Source: Sphingomonas sanguinis NBRC 13937
Lineage (GTDB): Bacteria; Pseudomonadota; Alphaproteobacteria; Sphingomonadales; Sphingomonadaceae
Assembly (NCBI RefSeq): GCF_001591005.1
Contig: NZ_BCTY01000040.1
Coordinates: 1-34,866, forward strand
Direction of reading: 5' to 3'
DNA length: 34,866 nucleotides
Position 1 is the stretch's first letter, and each line of letters starts with the position of its first letter. The notes below the pieces were generated by a model. The model was not told where the DNA came from. It searched no databases and saw only the letters and a program-made list of their open reading frames with translations. This document shows positions 17,361-26,091 of the stretch, one piece after another. The translations under genes and the position numbers were made by a program.

Positions 17361-17572
17361 GGCTTGCGCTCCGGCACCGGGGGCTGGGGAGCGGGGGCCG
17401 CGACCGGCGCGCCCGTGATCCGCTGCGCCACCGGCACCGCCTGCTCGCCCAGCAGGATGCCGAACAATCCGACCAGTGCGATCACCGGCGGCGCGGGCGA
17501 TTTGACGCCGAGGAGGCTGTACACGATGCCGACCAGCAGACCGGCACCCAGCGAGAGAAGATAGGGTTTCAT
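17357..17572 (-). CDS. XapX-domain small membrane protein
   Basis: This 71-residue protein has two hydrophobic helices and the XapX (DUF1427) pattern: LLSLGAGLLVGIVYSLLGVKSPAPP then IALVGLFGILLGEQA, with a proline-rich tail. A GGGAGG ribosome-binding site lies 7 nt before the ATG. XapX proteins are of unknown function and often sit beside amidohydrolases. Here the stop overlaps the amidohydrolase start, so the two are translationally coupled. Confidence 0.85.
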   Translation of the reverse strand: MKPYLLSLGAGLLVGIVYSLLGVKSPAPPVIALVGLFGILLGEQAVPVAQRITGAPVAAPAPQPPVPERKP

Positions 17573-17594
17573 CGGACAGCCTCCCGAAGTTCGA

Positions 17595-18431
17595 TCAGCC
17601 GCGCACGAAGGCGAGCAGATCGGGGTTGATGACGTCGGCGTTGACGGTCAGCATCCCGTGGCTGAAACCGGGGTAGATTTTCAGCGTCGCGTCCGGCAGC
17701 AGCTTGGCCTGCAACTCCGCGCCCTGATGATAGGGCACGACCTGATCGTCATCGCCCGCCAGGACGAGCGTCGGCACGGTCATCGCCTTCAGATCTTCGG
17801 TCTGGTCGGTTTCCGAAAAGGCCTTGATGCCCGCATAATGCGCCTGCGCGCTGCCCATCATGCCCTGGCGCCACCAATTGGCGATCACGCCCGGTTGCGG
17901 CGTCACGCCTTCGCGGTTGAAGCCGTAAAACGGCCCGGCGGCGACATCCTGGAAGAATTGCGCACGATTGGCCGCGGTGCCGTCGCGGAAGCCGTCAAAG
18001 ACGCTGATCGGCAGGCCGTTCGGATAGGCTTCGGTCTTCGCCATGATCGGCGGCACCGCGCTGACCAACACCGCCTTGGCGACGCGGCCCTGCGGAATGC
18101 CATATTGCGCGACATAGCGGGCGACTTCGCCGCCGCCGGTCGAATGGCCGATATGGACCGCATTGGTCAGGTCGAGGTGGCGGGCGACCACGTCGGCATC
18201 GCTGGCATAATGGTCCATGTCATGACCGGTGCCGATCTGGCTGGAGCGGCCATGCCCCCGCCGGTCGTGCGCGACGACCCGGTAGCCTTCGTTCAGGAAG
18301 AACAGCATCTGGGTGTCCCAGTCGTCCGACGACAACGGCCAGCCATGGTGGAAGACGATCGGCTGCGCGTCCTTGGGGCCCCAATCCTTGTAGAAGATCT
18401 CGGCGCCGTCCTGCGTGGTCACATAGGTCAT
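17595..18431 (-). CDS. Alpha/beta hydrolase, non-haem chloroperoxidase/esterase type
   Basis: This 278-residue serine hydrolase closely resembles bacterial cofactor-free haloperoxidases and perhydrolases that also act as esterases. The triad is intact: S97 in GHSTGG, D229 in GDDDQVVP and H258 in GFSHGM. The oxyanion region HHGWPLSSDDWD is typical. No signal peptide is present, so it is probably cytoplasmic. An AAAGGA site lies 7 nt before the ATG. Within the operon it follows the isochorismatase-fold gene by 42 bp and precedes XapX by 22 bp. The real substrate is probably an ester or lactone, by inference. Confidence 0.9.
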   Translation of the reverse strand: MTYVTTQDGAEIFYKDWGPKDAQPIVFHHGWPLSSDDWDTQMLFFLNEGYRVVAHDRRGHGRSSQIGTGHDMDHYASDADVVARHLDLTNAVHIGHSTGGGEVARYVAQYGIPQGRVAKAVLVSAVPPIMAKTEAYPNGLPISVFDGFRDGTAANRAQFFQDVAAGPFYGFNREGVTPQPGVIANWWRQGMMGSAQAHYAGIKAFSETDQTEDLKAMTVPTLVLAGDDDQVVPYHQGAELQAKLLPDATLKIYPGFSHGMLTVNADVINPDLLAFVRG

Positions 18432-18473
18432 GGGTCGTTCCTTTCGTGTCTTGACGTTGAGAGAAGGGAGGGA

Positions 18474-19133
18474 TCAGGCGTGACCGCCTTCGGAGGCGCC
18501 GAACATCGACTTGGCGTAGGTGACGCCCAGGCCGTAGGCACCGCCCCACTTCCGCGCGATCCCGGTGGTCGATGCGTAGGTTTCGGTGCGCGCCCAGTCG
18601 CGTTGCAGTTCGAGCAGATATTGCAGCGCCGTCATCGGTTTGGCGCCGAGCTGGATCATCCGCTGCACGGCCCGCTCATGCGCCTCGACCGAGATGTCGC
18701 CACAGGCATCGGCGATGAAATAGGCGTCGAACCCCTGCTCGATCGCGGAGGCGACGGGGCCGACGATGCACACGCTGGTCCACAGCCCGGCGAACACGAT
18801 CCGGTCCTTGCCGATCCGGTTGACCTCCTCGATCACGGCGGCGTCTTCCCAGGTGTTCATGCTGGTGCGATCGAGCATCGGCTGGCCGTCGAACGCCTCG
18901 ACGATCTCGTCGAACATCGGGCCTGAAAAGCTCTTTTCGGCGACCGTGGTCAGGATGGTCGGCACGCCGAACGCCTTGGCGGCGCGGCTGACCAGTGCGG
19001 CGTTGTTGCGCAGCAGTTCCGGTGCGATCGACTTAGTGGCGAAGGCCATTTGCGACTGGAAATCGATCAGGATCAGGCTGTGGTCCGTCGGCGAGAGCAG
19101 CGAGGAGCCGGGGGTCGGGGTGGCTTTCGGCAT
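18474..19133 (-). CDS. Isochorismatase-fold cysteine hydrolase (YcaC-like)
   Basis: This is a 219-residue cytoplasmic hydrolase of the isochorismatase/YcaC superfamily. The nucleophile C122 in GLWTSVCI and the base D24 in LIDFQSQM are both visible. The C-terminal part (KPMTALQYLLELQRDWAR) matches the YcaC-like subgroup rather than nicotinamidases. The family hydrolyses amides or vinyl ethers, but YcaC-like members have no proven substrate. An AGGAAGGA site precedes the ATG. It is part of the long minus-strand operon next to an alpha/beta hydrolase. Confidence 0.9.
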   Translation of the reverse strand: MPKATPTPGSSLLSPTDHSLILIDFQSQMAFATKSIAPELLRNNAALVSRAAKAFGVPTILTTVAEKSFSGPMFDEIVEAFDGQPMLDRTSMNTWEDAAVIEEVNRIGKDRIVFAGLWTSVCIVGPVASAIEQGFDAYFIADACGDISVEAHERAVQRMIQLGAKPMTALQYLLELQRDWARTETYASTTGIARKWGGAYGLGVTYAKSMFGASEGGHA

Positions 19134-19262
19134 CGTGTCTTCCTTCCTGTTTTTAAGCGACTTGGCGGGTGTTGAGGGGAGAGTAGGCAGGACCGGCTTG
19201 GCGGAATATCCCGATAGTTTCGGCCTGTGCGTTCAAGAAAGTCGAATAGTTGCCAGTGGCGA

Positions 19263-19472
19263 TCACCGCGGGGCGGCGGGCGCCATCACGGCGCGCAGCA
19301 CGATGGCCAGGCCGATCAGATAGAGGAACAACAGCATCGCCAGCGCCCCGTCCGACCCCATGGCGAGGCAGGCGAGCCCCACCAGCAGCAGCCCGCCGCC
19401 ACCGATCAGGATACGGGTGAACAGCGCGTCCCGGTCGGCGGTCGGCGGCGACAGATCGTGCGGCATCAGCAT
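19263..19472 (-). CDS. Small two-helix membrane protein
   Basis: This 69-residue protein has two hydrophobic segments: LIGGGGLLLVGLACLAMG at about 21-39 and ALAMLLFLYLIGLAIVLRAV at about 43-62. Its ATG at 19472 precedes the stop of the upstream esterase-like gene (overlap of 7 nt); an in-frame ATG at 19466 is an alternative. I do not recognise the family. Tight coupling supports it as a real gene. About 130 bp with no gene separates it from the isochorismatase-fold gene, so an internal promoter there is possible. Confidence 0.65.
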   Translation of the reverse strand: MLMPHDLSPPTADRDALFTRILIGGGGLLLVGLACLAMGSDGALAMLLFLYLIGLAIVLRAVMAPAAPR

Positions 19473-20299
19473 GGGAAAAGCTCCTCGGAAGCGGGGGTGT
19501 GAAGATGGTCGCGCAGGGCGGCGGCGATGACGCGCATGGCGTCGATCGCACCGGCCGCGTCACGTAAGGGCGGTAACCAGGTGAAATCGTGGATCATGCC
19601 GATGATCCGCGCGGCGGAGAGGTCGACGCCCTGCGCCATCAGGCGGCGGCCCAGCGCCTCGGCCGGTTCGGCAAAGGGGTCCGCCTCGGCGGTGAGCAGC
19701 AGCGTTCGGGGAAAGCCGAAGGGCTCGACCGTCAGCGTGGCCGGGTCGATGATCGCCGCAGCCTTTGCCCCGAGATGCGCGGCCTGTTCGGCGTTAAGCC
19801 ATTCCGTGCCCGGCACATCGGAGGGGCGCCCCACCACCGGGGTCGCCAGCACGAGCAGCCGGATCGACCAACCGGCGGGTCGCGCCATCACCAGCGCCAG
19901 CGCAACGGCCGCGCCCAAGCCGTCACCGCCGATCGCGATGGGCCCATGGTCGGCCAGCGGCATCGCCGCAACCAGCGCGACGGCACCCGACAGATCGGCC
20001 TCGGCGATGCGGTAGCGCAGGATCTCCACCCCCGCATCCTCGGCCAGCGCGCGAAGTGCGGGCAGCCGATCCTCGTCACGATCCGAGGAGACCTCCAGAT
20101 ACAGGAACAGCGGCAGCGGGCGGTCGTGGCCCGCCGGATGAAGCGTCACGAGCGACGATGCGCTCGCGTCCTGCCGGCTGGCGCGTCCTTGCCAGCGGTC
20201 CAGGAACGACTGGACGACGGGATCGAGCACCGGATGCTCGGCGACCGTCGAAAGCCGCACGGCGCGTGGCGGCATGGCAGGGTTCGTGTCGTGGGGCAC
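19466..20299 (-). CDS. Alpha/beta hydrolase-fold protein lacking the nucleophile serine
   Basis: This 277-residue protein has the layout of acetyl-esterase/HSL-type hydrolases: a substrate cap N-terminus, a nucleophile elbow, an acid and a histidine. The elbow reads IAIGGDGLGAAVALAL, so glycine (residue 127) replaces the serine of the usual GDSAGG, and the HGG oxyanion motif is also missing. The acid-loop equivalent EADPFAEPAEALGRRL and a histidine in MIHDFTWLPPL remain. It is therefore probably a non-catalytic or altered-activity homologue. It is the first gene of the long operon, about 100 bp downstream of the regulator. The assignment to this fold is from motif order only. Confidence 0.72.
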   Translation of the reverse strand: MPHDTNPAMPPRAVRLSTVAEHPVLDPVVQSFLDRWQGRASRQDASASSLVTLHPAGHDRPLPLFLYLEVSSDRDEDRLPALRALAEDAGVEILRYRIAEADLSGAVALVAAMPLADHGPIAIGGDGLGAAVALALVMARPAGWSIRLLVLATPVVGRPSDVPGTEWLNAEQAAHLGAKAAAIIDPATLTVEPFGFPRTLLLTAEADPFAEPAEALGRRLMAQGVDLSAARIIGMIHDFTWLPPLRDAAGAIDAMRVIAAALRDHLHTPASEELFPC

Positions 20300-20400
20300 G
20301 GGTTAAGTCCTTCAAATCACGTGTCGATCACTGACCGACTGACAAGAAGGACTATGGCCGCCGCACCCGATCCCCGCGAGTGAAGCGTCGTGAAGAGTCG

Positions 20401-22848
20401 TTAAGCGCCTTCGCGCCGCCAGGGTACGTCGCCGCCGCTGCCCATCGCGACGGCATACATCTCCGCCTGCATGCCGCTGACCCGATCAGGCGCGTGGGCG
20501 GCCGGATCGAGCGCCTGCCCATAGCCTGCGACGAAGCTGTGCCAGTGGTCCAGGCCGTGCCGGGTCGTGCGCCGCGCCAGCGCCGCGATCCATTCCGCCG
20601 CCAGCGCATGCTGCTCCGCCGCGATCGCCACCGGAATGCAGCCGACCGCCAGCCCGTAACAGACGGACAGCGCATGATCGATCCGCTCGGCATCCTGTGC
20701 GCATTCCCGTGCGAGAGCCATGGCGGTCGTCAGGTCGCCCTCCGCCCAATGGAGCCGCATCAACAGGCTGAGCACCGCGATCTTGCCATCGACCTGGGCA
20801 TGATTGGCATGGTTGGCGCGCTCGGGGGCGGCGTCGCCCGCCATCACCACCTCCAGCATGCGCCGCGATCCGGCGTGATCGCCTGAGAAATGTAGCGACA
20901 GCGCCAGCATGTGCGCCGCCGTCTGCCGATCCGCCAACGCGCCGTCCGCGCCGACCCGTGCATCGAAGCGTCGGGCGAAGACGAGGCTTTCGTCATAGCG
21001 TCCGGCCAGAATGCTCTGCGCCCACACGCCCCACAGCGCGCGCAAGGCGAGCGGCGCCGAGCCGATCTCCTCGGCCAGCGTCAGCGCGCGGGCAAAGGCG
21101 TCGGCCATCGCGGACACCGGTCCCTCGGTATGCCAGAGGCCATGACCATAGGCGGTCAGCAGCTCGACCTGGCGGGTGGGCTCCACCTGTCCTTCGGCCA
21201 TGTTCGCGATAGCCGCCTCGGCATAGCGCAAGAATTCGGCGGGCAGCGACAGGTGGAACCACAGCGGCGCGGCGGCGATGACCAGTTCGGTCGCCAGGCT
21301 AGCGTCCTTGCCCCCGCTGGCCCAGGCAATGGCGCTGCGGACGTCGTCGATGCGCACGCTATATTCGGCCAGCCACTCCCGCGGCGCCTTGCCCTCCCAC
21401 GCGGCGGCGCTGTCGGCCAGGCCGCGCAGCAGCACATGGGCATGGTCGCGGTACGCCTGTTCGGCCATGCCGGTCGCACGCAGCCGCTCCTGCCCATAAT
21501 GCCGCGTGGTATCCAGCAGACGATAGCGCATCGACCTGGGCGAGGGCGTCGCCACGACCAGCGACTTGGCGACCAGTTCGGCGAGCAGTTCGTCGGCCAC
21601 GAACCGGGCGACACCCGTCCCCGCGGCCATGGCCGCCGCATCCTCGGCATCGAAATGGCTGCGGAACAGCGCGAGCCGATCGAGCAGATGCTGTAAGGGT
21701 GGTGCGAGCAGATCGTAGCTCCAGTCGAGCGCGCCGCGCAGCGTCCGGTGGCGCGGCAGAGCCGTGCGCCGCCCCCGCGTCAGCAGGGCGAACCGATCGT
21801 CCAGCGCGTCGGCGATCGCCTGCGGCGTCATCGTGTCGATCCGCGCGGCGGCCAGTTCGATCGCCAGGGGGATACCGTCCAGCTTGCGGCAGATGTCGAC
21901 CACCATGGCCATGCTCTGCGCATCGAGGCGGAAATCGCTATTGGCGGCGCGGGCGCGTTCGTCGAACAGGGCGGGCGCGGAGAGCAAGGCCACCTGCGCA
22001 AGGCTGGTCGTCGCGTGTTCGTCCGGCAGGTCGAGCGCGGCGAGCCGGTGGACCCATTCGCCCTGCGCGCGCAGCGGCTCGCGGCTGGTGACGAGGAGCA
22101 TCGCCTGCGGCGCACCGCGCAGCACCGCCTCGGCAAGCGACGCGGCGGCGTCGATGACATGCTCGCAATTGTCGAGCAGGATCAGGGCGGGCCGCTCGCC
22201 CAGCCTGGCCGCGATCCGCTGCGGCAGATCGGCACCCGATGCGGGGAGTTCGAGCGTGGTGGCCAGCGTTGCCGCCACCATCGCCGCGTCCGTCACCGGG
22301 GCCAGATCGACAAACCACGCCTCGATCCCCATCGCCTGTACCAGCCGGTGGCCGATCGCGGTGGCGGCGGTGGTCTTGCCGATCCCGCCGGGGCCGACGA
22401 TCGAGATGAAGCGCCGCTCGGCCAGTTCGTCGGCGATGGTCGCGATCACATCCTCGCGCCCGAAAATCCGCCCGATCGAGGCGGGCAGCCGGGACAGGCG
22501 GCGCTCGGCCGATGGAGTTATATCTTTGCCTCCCAAGCGTTCGACCGGCAGGGCCAGGCGATAGCCCCGCCCCGCATCCGCCACGATCGTCGCTTCGCCG
22601 TCCGGCATCGCCAGCGCCTTGCGTGCGGCGGACAGGTGGACACGGATCGCGCTGTCGTCGATGACCTGGTTCGGCCACACCCGGTCTATCAGCGCGTTGC
22701 GCGGCACCAATCGCCCCTCCGCCTCGACCAGCACCGCCAACAGGTTGAGTGCCCGGCCGCCCAGCTTCAGCGGCACCCCGTCTCGGGTCAACGTCAGGTG
22801 CGGAACATCCATCTGAAAGGGCCCGAAGCGATAGCGCGTGCCGGTCAT
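20401..22848 (-). CDS. Winged-helix/STAND-ATPase transcriptional regulator
   Basis: This 815-residue regulator has an OmpR/PhoB-type winged helix (residues about 8-100, with GRALNLLAVLVEAEGRLV and VHLSAARKAL) fused to an NB-ARC/AAA-like ATPase. The Walker A motif GPGGIGKTT is at 152-160 and Walker B-like ALILLDNCEH at 221-230, followed by LLVTSREPLR and a GIPLAIELAAARI motif typical of STAND proteins. The C-terminal half (about 450-815) is helical and repeat-like, as in tetratricopeptide sensor domains. Such proteins (AfsR/MalT-like logic) bind ATP and an inducer, oligomerise and activate transcription. It lies directly upstream of the ten-gene operon on the same strand, so it is the likely activator. 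Confidence 0.9.
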   Translation of the reverse strand: MTGTRYRFGPFQMDVPHLTLTRDGVPLKLGGRALNLLAVLVEAEGRLVPRNALIDRVWPNQVIDDSAIRVHLSAARKALAMPDGEATIVADAGRGYRLALPVERLGGKDITPSAERRLSRLPASIGRIFGREDVIATIADELAERRFISIVGPGGIGKTTAATAIGHRLVQAMGIEAWFVDLAPVTDAAMVAATLATTLELPASGADLPQRIAARLGERPALILLDNCEHVIDAAASLAEAVLRGAPQAMLLVTSREPLRAQGEWVHRLAALDLPDEHATTSLAQVALLSAPALFDERARAANSDFRLDAQSMAMVVDICRKLDGIPLAIELAAARIDTMTPQAIADALDDRFALLTRGRRTALPRHRTLRGALDWSYDLLAPPLQHLLDRLALFRSHFDAEDAAAMAAGTGVARFVADELLAELVAKSLVVATPSPRSMRYRLLDTTRHYGQERLRATGMAEQAYRDHAHVLLRGLADSAAAWEGKAPREWLAEYSVRIDDVRSAIAWASGGKDASLATELVIAAAPLWFHLSLPAEFLRYAEAAIANMAEGQVEPTRQVELLTAYGHGLWHTEGPVSAMADAFARALTLAEEIGSAPLALRALWGVWAQSILAGRYDESLVFARRFDARVGADGALADRQTAAHMLALSLHFSGDHAGSRRMLEVVMAGDAAPERANHANHAQVDGKIAVLSLLMRLHWAEGDLTTAMALARECAQDAERIDHALSVCYGLAVGCIPVAIAAEQHALAAEWIAALARRTTRHGLDHWHSFVAGYGQALDPAAHAPDRVSGMQAEMYAVAMGSGGDVPWRREGA

Positions 22849-22904
22849 GGCATCAGGACCCTTTTGTTGGAAGAACGATCATGCCTCTCTAACCGCTGGA
22901 AATT

Positions 22905-23828
22905 TCATTGAGAATATTGTGTTTTCGGTGCGGTGAGGAAGGTGCGCAATCGGGGCACCAAAAAGTCCAGCACCGCGCGCGTCCGCGTCGGCAACCGCCG
23001 CCGACCCAGGTACAAGGCCGCGACCTGTTCTTCGTCACCGACGCCGTGATCGGCCAGCACCTCTACCAGCCGACCCGCCGCCAGGTCATCGCGGACATGA
23101 TATTCGCCCAGCCGGGCAAGCCCCGCGCCCGAAACCGCCAGTCGCCGAACCGTCTCGCCATTGTTGGCGAGCAGATTGCCCGTCACCATCCGGTCGATAA
23201 TGCGACCGCCCGTCCGCATCGGCCAGACCGGCTGCGCGCGCTGAAAGTTGAAGCCCAGGCAATTGTGTCGATGCAGGTCGTCTACACGGCGCGGCGTCCC
23301 GGCACGCGCCAGATAGGAGGGTGACGCGACGATCAGACGGCGCGCGCGACCGATCACCCGGGCCGTCAGCGAGGAATCGCGCAGGCCCCCGACCCGGAAT
23401 GCGATATCGGTGCGTTCCAGATACAGGTCCGTCATCGCGTCCGACAGGGAAAGGTCGATGACGATCGCGGGATGCGCTTCCCAAAAGGATGGCAGCAACG
23501 GTTCGATGCCAAGCGTTCCAAACGCAACCGACGATGTGATCCGTACCGTCCCTTTCTCGCTGGCGCTCCCCGTCACCAGATCGCGTTCGAGCGTGTCGAG
23601 GTCGTGCAGCATCCGTATGGCGCGTTCGTGGTAGAGGCGTCCCTCGGCGGTTAGCGACAGGCGCCGCGTCGAACGCTCGACCAGTTGCACGCCAAGGCGC
23701 TCCTCCAGCCGCGCGACCAGCTTCGATATGGTCGATGGCGTCATCGTCAGGTGTCGGGCGGCCTCCGAGAAGCTGCCGGTTTCGGCGACCGCGACAAAGA
23801 CCTGCATTTCGCCAGCGCGGTTGTCCAT
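22905..23828 (-). CDS. LysR-family transcriptional regulator (AaeR/DsdC-like subgroup)
   Basis: This 307-residue regulator has an N-terminal HTH (AVAETGSFSEAARHLTMTPS, residues about 13-33) followed by the LysR effector domain with typical VRITSSVAFG and YLARAGTP motifs. An AGGTGAG site precedes the ATG. It is divergent from the SDR gene across a 128-bp gap, the usual arrangement for a LysR that controls its neighbour. In this family an electrophile, quinone or aromatic effector is common, but none is shown here. Confidence 0.92.
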   Translation of the reverse strand: MDNRAGEMQVFVAVAETGSFSEAARHLTMTPSTISKLVARLEERLGVQLVERSTRRLSLTAEGRLYHERAIRMLHDLDTLERDLVTGSASEKGTVRITSSVAFGTLGIEPLLPSFWEAHPAIVIDLSLSDAMTDLYLERTDIAFRVGGLRDSSLTARVIGRARRLIVASPSYLARAGTPRRVDDLHRHNCLGFNFQRAQPVWPMRTGGRIIDRMVTGNLLANNGETVRRLAVSGAGLARLGEYHVRDDLAAGRLVEVLADHGVGDEEQVAALYLGRRRLPTRTRAVLDFLVPRLRTFLTAPKTQYSQ

Positions 23829-23956
23829 GCGATCTCACCTGTGATTTTGGTTCACAACTTAAATGGCCGTTGGCCGTGTTATCAACCGGTTGGGCGATCG
23901 CCAAATTCCTGAGCAACGGGCGCTGTCGCGCTCCTTGCGAACGGAAAGGCTACAGG

Positions 23957-24730
23957 ATGGACCTCGATCTGAAGGGAAAGACGGCGCTCGTCACGGGCGC
24001 GACAGCCGGGATCGGCCTTGCGATCGCGCGGCGTCTGGCGGCGGAAGGTGCCCATGTCGTCATCAGCGGGCGCCAGTCCGCCAAGCTGGAGGCGGCGGCG
24101 GCGGACATCGGCGCGCGCGGCATCCTGGCGGACCCCGCCACAGCGGAGGGCGCGGAGACGTTGATCGCGGCGGTGCCGCAGGTCGACATTCTGGTCAACA
24201 ATCTCGGCATCTATGAGGCCAAGCCGTTCGGCGAGATCACCGATGCGGACTGGCGCCGCTTTTTCGAGATCAACGTGCTGTCCGGCGTGCGACTGGCCCG
24301 TGCCTATTTCCCCGGCATGATCGCCCGCAACCAGGGGCGGATCATCTTCATCGCCAGCGAGTCCGGCGTGATGGTGCCGCCCGACATGATCCATTACGGC
24401 ATGACCAAGACCGCCCAGCTCGCCGTCTCCCGTGGCCTCGCCGGACTGACAAAGGGCACGGCCGTGACGGTCAACACGGTCATGCCCGGCACCACCCGGT
24501 CGGAGGGGATCGTCGACTTCCTGAAGAGCGTGGCCGATGACCCGGACGCCCCGATCGCGGAAATCGAAAGCGCCTTCTTCGCCCGCGACCGCGCCACCTC
24601 GCTGATCCAGCGCATGATCGAGCCCGAGGAGATCGCCTCCATGGTCGCCTATCTCGCCAGTCCCTTGTCGGCGGCGACCAACGGCGCGGCCCTTCGTGTC
24701 GACGGAGGCATCACGCCGACGATCGTGTGA
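23957..24730 (+). CDS. Short-chain dehydrogenase/reductase (SDR)
   Basis: This 257-residue NAD(P)-dependent oxidoreductase is of the classical SDR type. The Rossmann motif TGATAGIG is at residues 13-20, NNLG at 81-84 (NNAG variant), and the catalytic S134 with Y147 and K151 in YGMTK. Near the C-terminus AALRVDGGI matches the family. The ATG at 23957 gives a compact start (MDLDLKGKTALVTG); longer upstream extensions lack SDR sequence. It is divergent from the LysR gene, so it is probably induced by the LysR effector. The substrate is unknown. Confidence 0.92.
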   Translation: MDLDLKGKTALVTGATAGIGLAIARRLAAEGAHVVISGRQSAKLEAAAADIGARGILADPATAEGAETLIAAVPQVDILVNNLGIYEAKPFGEITDADWRRFFEINVLSGVRLARAYFPGMIARNQGRIIFIASESGVMVPPDMIHYGMTKTAQLAVSRGLAGLTKGTAVTVNTVMPGTTRSEGIVDFLKSVADDPDAPIAEIESAFFARDRATSLIQRMIEPEEIASMVAYLASPLSAATNGAALRVDGGITPTIV

Positions 24731-24735
24731 GCCGT

Positions 24736-24773
24736 TGCAACGGGCTGGCCGCTGCGCCTGCCAGTCCGTTGCA
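24736..24773 (+). terminator. Hairpin after the SDR gene
   Basis: An 8-bp perfect stem TGCAACGG/CCGTTGCA (24736-24743 with 24766-24773) continues inward as CTGGC/GCCAG after one mismatch. It begins 5 bp past the SDR stop. No T-run follows, so termination may need Rho. The rest of the gap to 24909 shows no gene. Confidence 0.5.
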
Positions 24774-24909
24774 GCATCTCGACCCATGGCACTGGTCGTC
24801 CCGACCACTTTGCGGTCGGCATCGTACGATCGGGCACGATCAAGCGGGCGGCCTCATCTGTCGGCAAAGACCCGCTCGTCCTCTCAAGGTGATGCGAGCC
24901 CGTCGGAAC

Positions 24910-25338
24910 CTAACGTGTTGTCGCCCGGACACCGGCAGGGAGCATATGGGGCGGGCAGTAACGATATTCGGTGACCGGACCGCGGGTCTTGATGCCGAAT
25001 GTGAGCGCATCGCGGATGCTGATGGTCTGGCGCTCGACAGATCGAGGTGCCGGCCCCGCTCCAGCGTCGATGCACGATTGGCTGACCTCATAGCGGCTGC
25101 CACGGCGCGCCAGAACGCGGACGCGGCATTCACGGGAGTGCGGCGTACTGATGCCCCGTCCGTCATATTCCCGGATTGCCGCATTGGGTGCCGACGCGCA
25201 GGGAGTACCCTTCTGAACATAGATGCCTGGCTTTAACCGATAGACACCGCCTGGCTTGGCCGACGTATCGACACTGGCGATTGCGCCGGTCGCACCGGTC
25301 AGCATGCTGATGGCAGCGGCAATGTTCATGAGGCGCAT
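24910..25338 (-). CDS. Small exported protein with four cysteines, function unknown
   Basis: This 142-residue protein has a signal peptide (MRLMNIAAAISMLTGATGAIAS) and a basic mature part. Four cysteines (GTPCASAP, SRECRVRV, SQSCIDAG, RYCPPHM) are evenly spaced and could form two disulfides in the periplasm. A GGAAGG site lies 9 nt before the ATG. I do not recognise a named family, though the YDGRGIS and SERQTISI-like segments look like a conserved small-protein domain. It is divergent from the ECF sigma gene, with about 190 bp of gap that shows no other gene. Confidence 0.7.
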   Translation of the reverse strand: MRLMNIAAAISMLTGATGAIASVDTSAKPGGVYRLKPGIYVQKGTPCASAPNAAIREYDGRGISTPHSRECRVRVLARRGSRYEVSQSCIDAGAGPAPRSVERQTISIRDALTFGIKTRGPVTEYRYCPPHMLPAGVRATTR

Positions 25339-25530
25339 GGTGTCGATCCTTCCGAAATCTATCCGACCTTAAAGACGTGAAGCTGAACGAAAGGCACAGG
25401 ACCGCAGACCCAATCCGCTTGAGGTTTTCTATCGAGGCAGTCGTTTTTCCCGCCCCAAGCCGATTGCCCGGCGGACATGCGCACATGGTTGCCTGCTGCG
25501 CAGCGCGTCGGTATCCCGTCTAGAGTGACG

Positions 25531-26091
25531 ATGAATCAACCTGACAGTCGGCAGGAGCTTGTCAAAGCCTTGGTCGCGACCGGGCGCGAGGATCGTGCCG
25601 CTTTTCGCCAACTATATGCCCTCACGTCTGCGCGGCTGTTTGGCGTCTGCCTTCGTATATGTGGCGAACGACAGGCGGCGGAGGATGTTCTGCAAGAGGT
25701 CTATGCTATCATCTGGCGACGTGCCGGTGCCTATGAACCGGGTCAGGCCAGTCCGTTTGCCTGGCTGGCCACGATCGCCCGCAATCGCGCTATTGATTAT
25801 CACCGGGCCTTGGGCCGACGCCCCACCGCGTCATGGGACAACATAGCGGAGCCGGCCGCACCGAGCCGTCTGGCTCTCGACACCATGTTGCTGGACGAGG
25901 AGGAGCGCAAACTCCAAGGCTGTATGGATCGTCTCAGCGACACGCAGCGCGACGCCATTCGAACGGCCTTTTTCGAGGGGATCACCTATGCCGGGCTTGC
26001 CGAACAGCAGGGGCTTCCGACCAGCACCATAAAGAGCCGGATCAAGCGCGGCCTCGAACGGCTCAAGGAGTGTCTCGACGATGACATCTGA
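25531..26091 (+). CDS. ECF sigma factor (SigK-like)
   Basis: This is a 186-residue extracytoplasmic-function sigma factor. Region 2 (residues about 20-90) has FRQLYALTSARLFGVCLRI, EDVLQEVYAIIWRRA and AWLATIARNRAIDYHR, which recognises the -10 element. Region 4 (about 120-180) contains LSDTQRDAIRTAFFEGITY and LPTSTIKSRIKRGLERLK, the HTH for the -35 element. The ATG at 25531 is preferred to a GTG 6 nt earlier. It overlaps the anti-sigma gene by 11 bp. The sigma, anti-sigma and fasciclin order matches SigK-type modules. Its signal is unknown; the anti-sigma should hold it inactive at the membrane. Confidence 0.92.
   Translation: MNQPDSRQELVKALVATGREDRAAFRQLYALTSARLFGVCLRICGERQAAEDVLQEVYAIIWRRAGAYEPGQASPFAWLATIARNRAIDYHRALGRRPTASWDNIAEPAAPSRLALDTMLLDEEERKLQGCMDRLSDTQRDAIRTAFFEGITYAGLAEQQGLPTSTIKSRIKRGLERLKECLDDDI

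Noticed and set aside
17658..18926. A 422-residue plus-strand frame opposite the hydrolase genes
   Set aside because: It spans two well-supported minus-strand genes and their spacer, which a real gene would not.
24696..25236. Plus-strand frames across the SDR terminator and the small exported gene
   Set aside because: They read through the SDR end and hairpin and oppose a frame with a signal peptide and evenly spaced cysteines.
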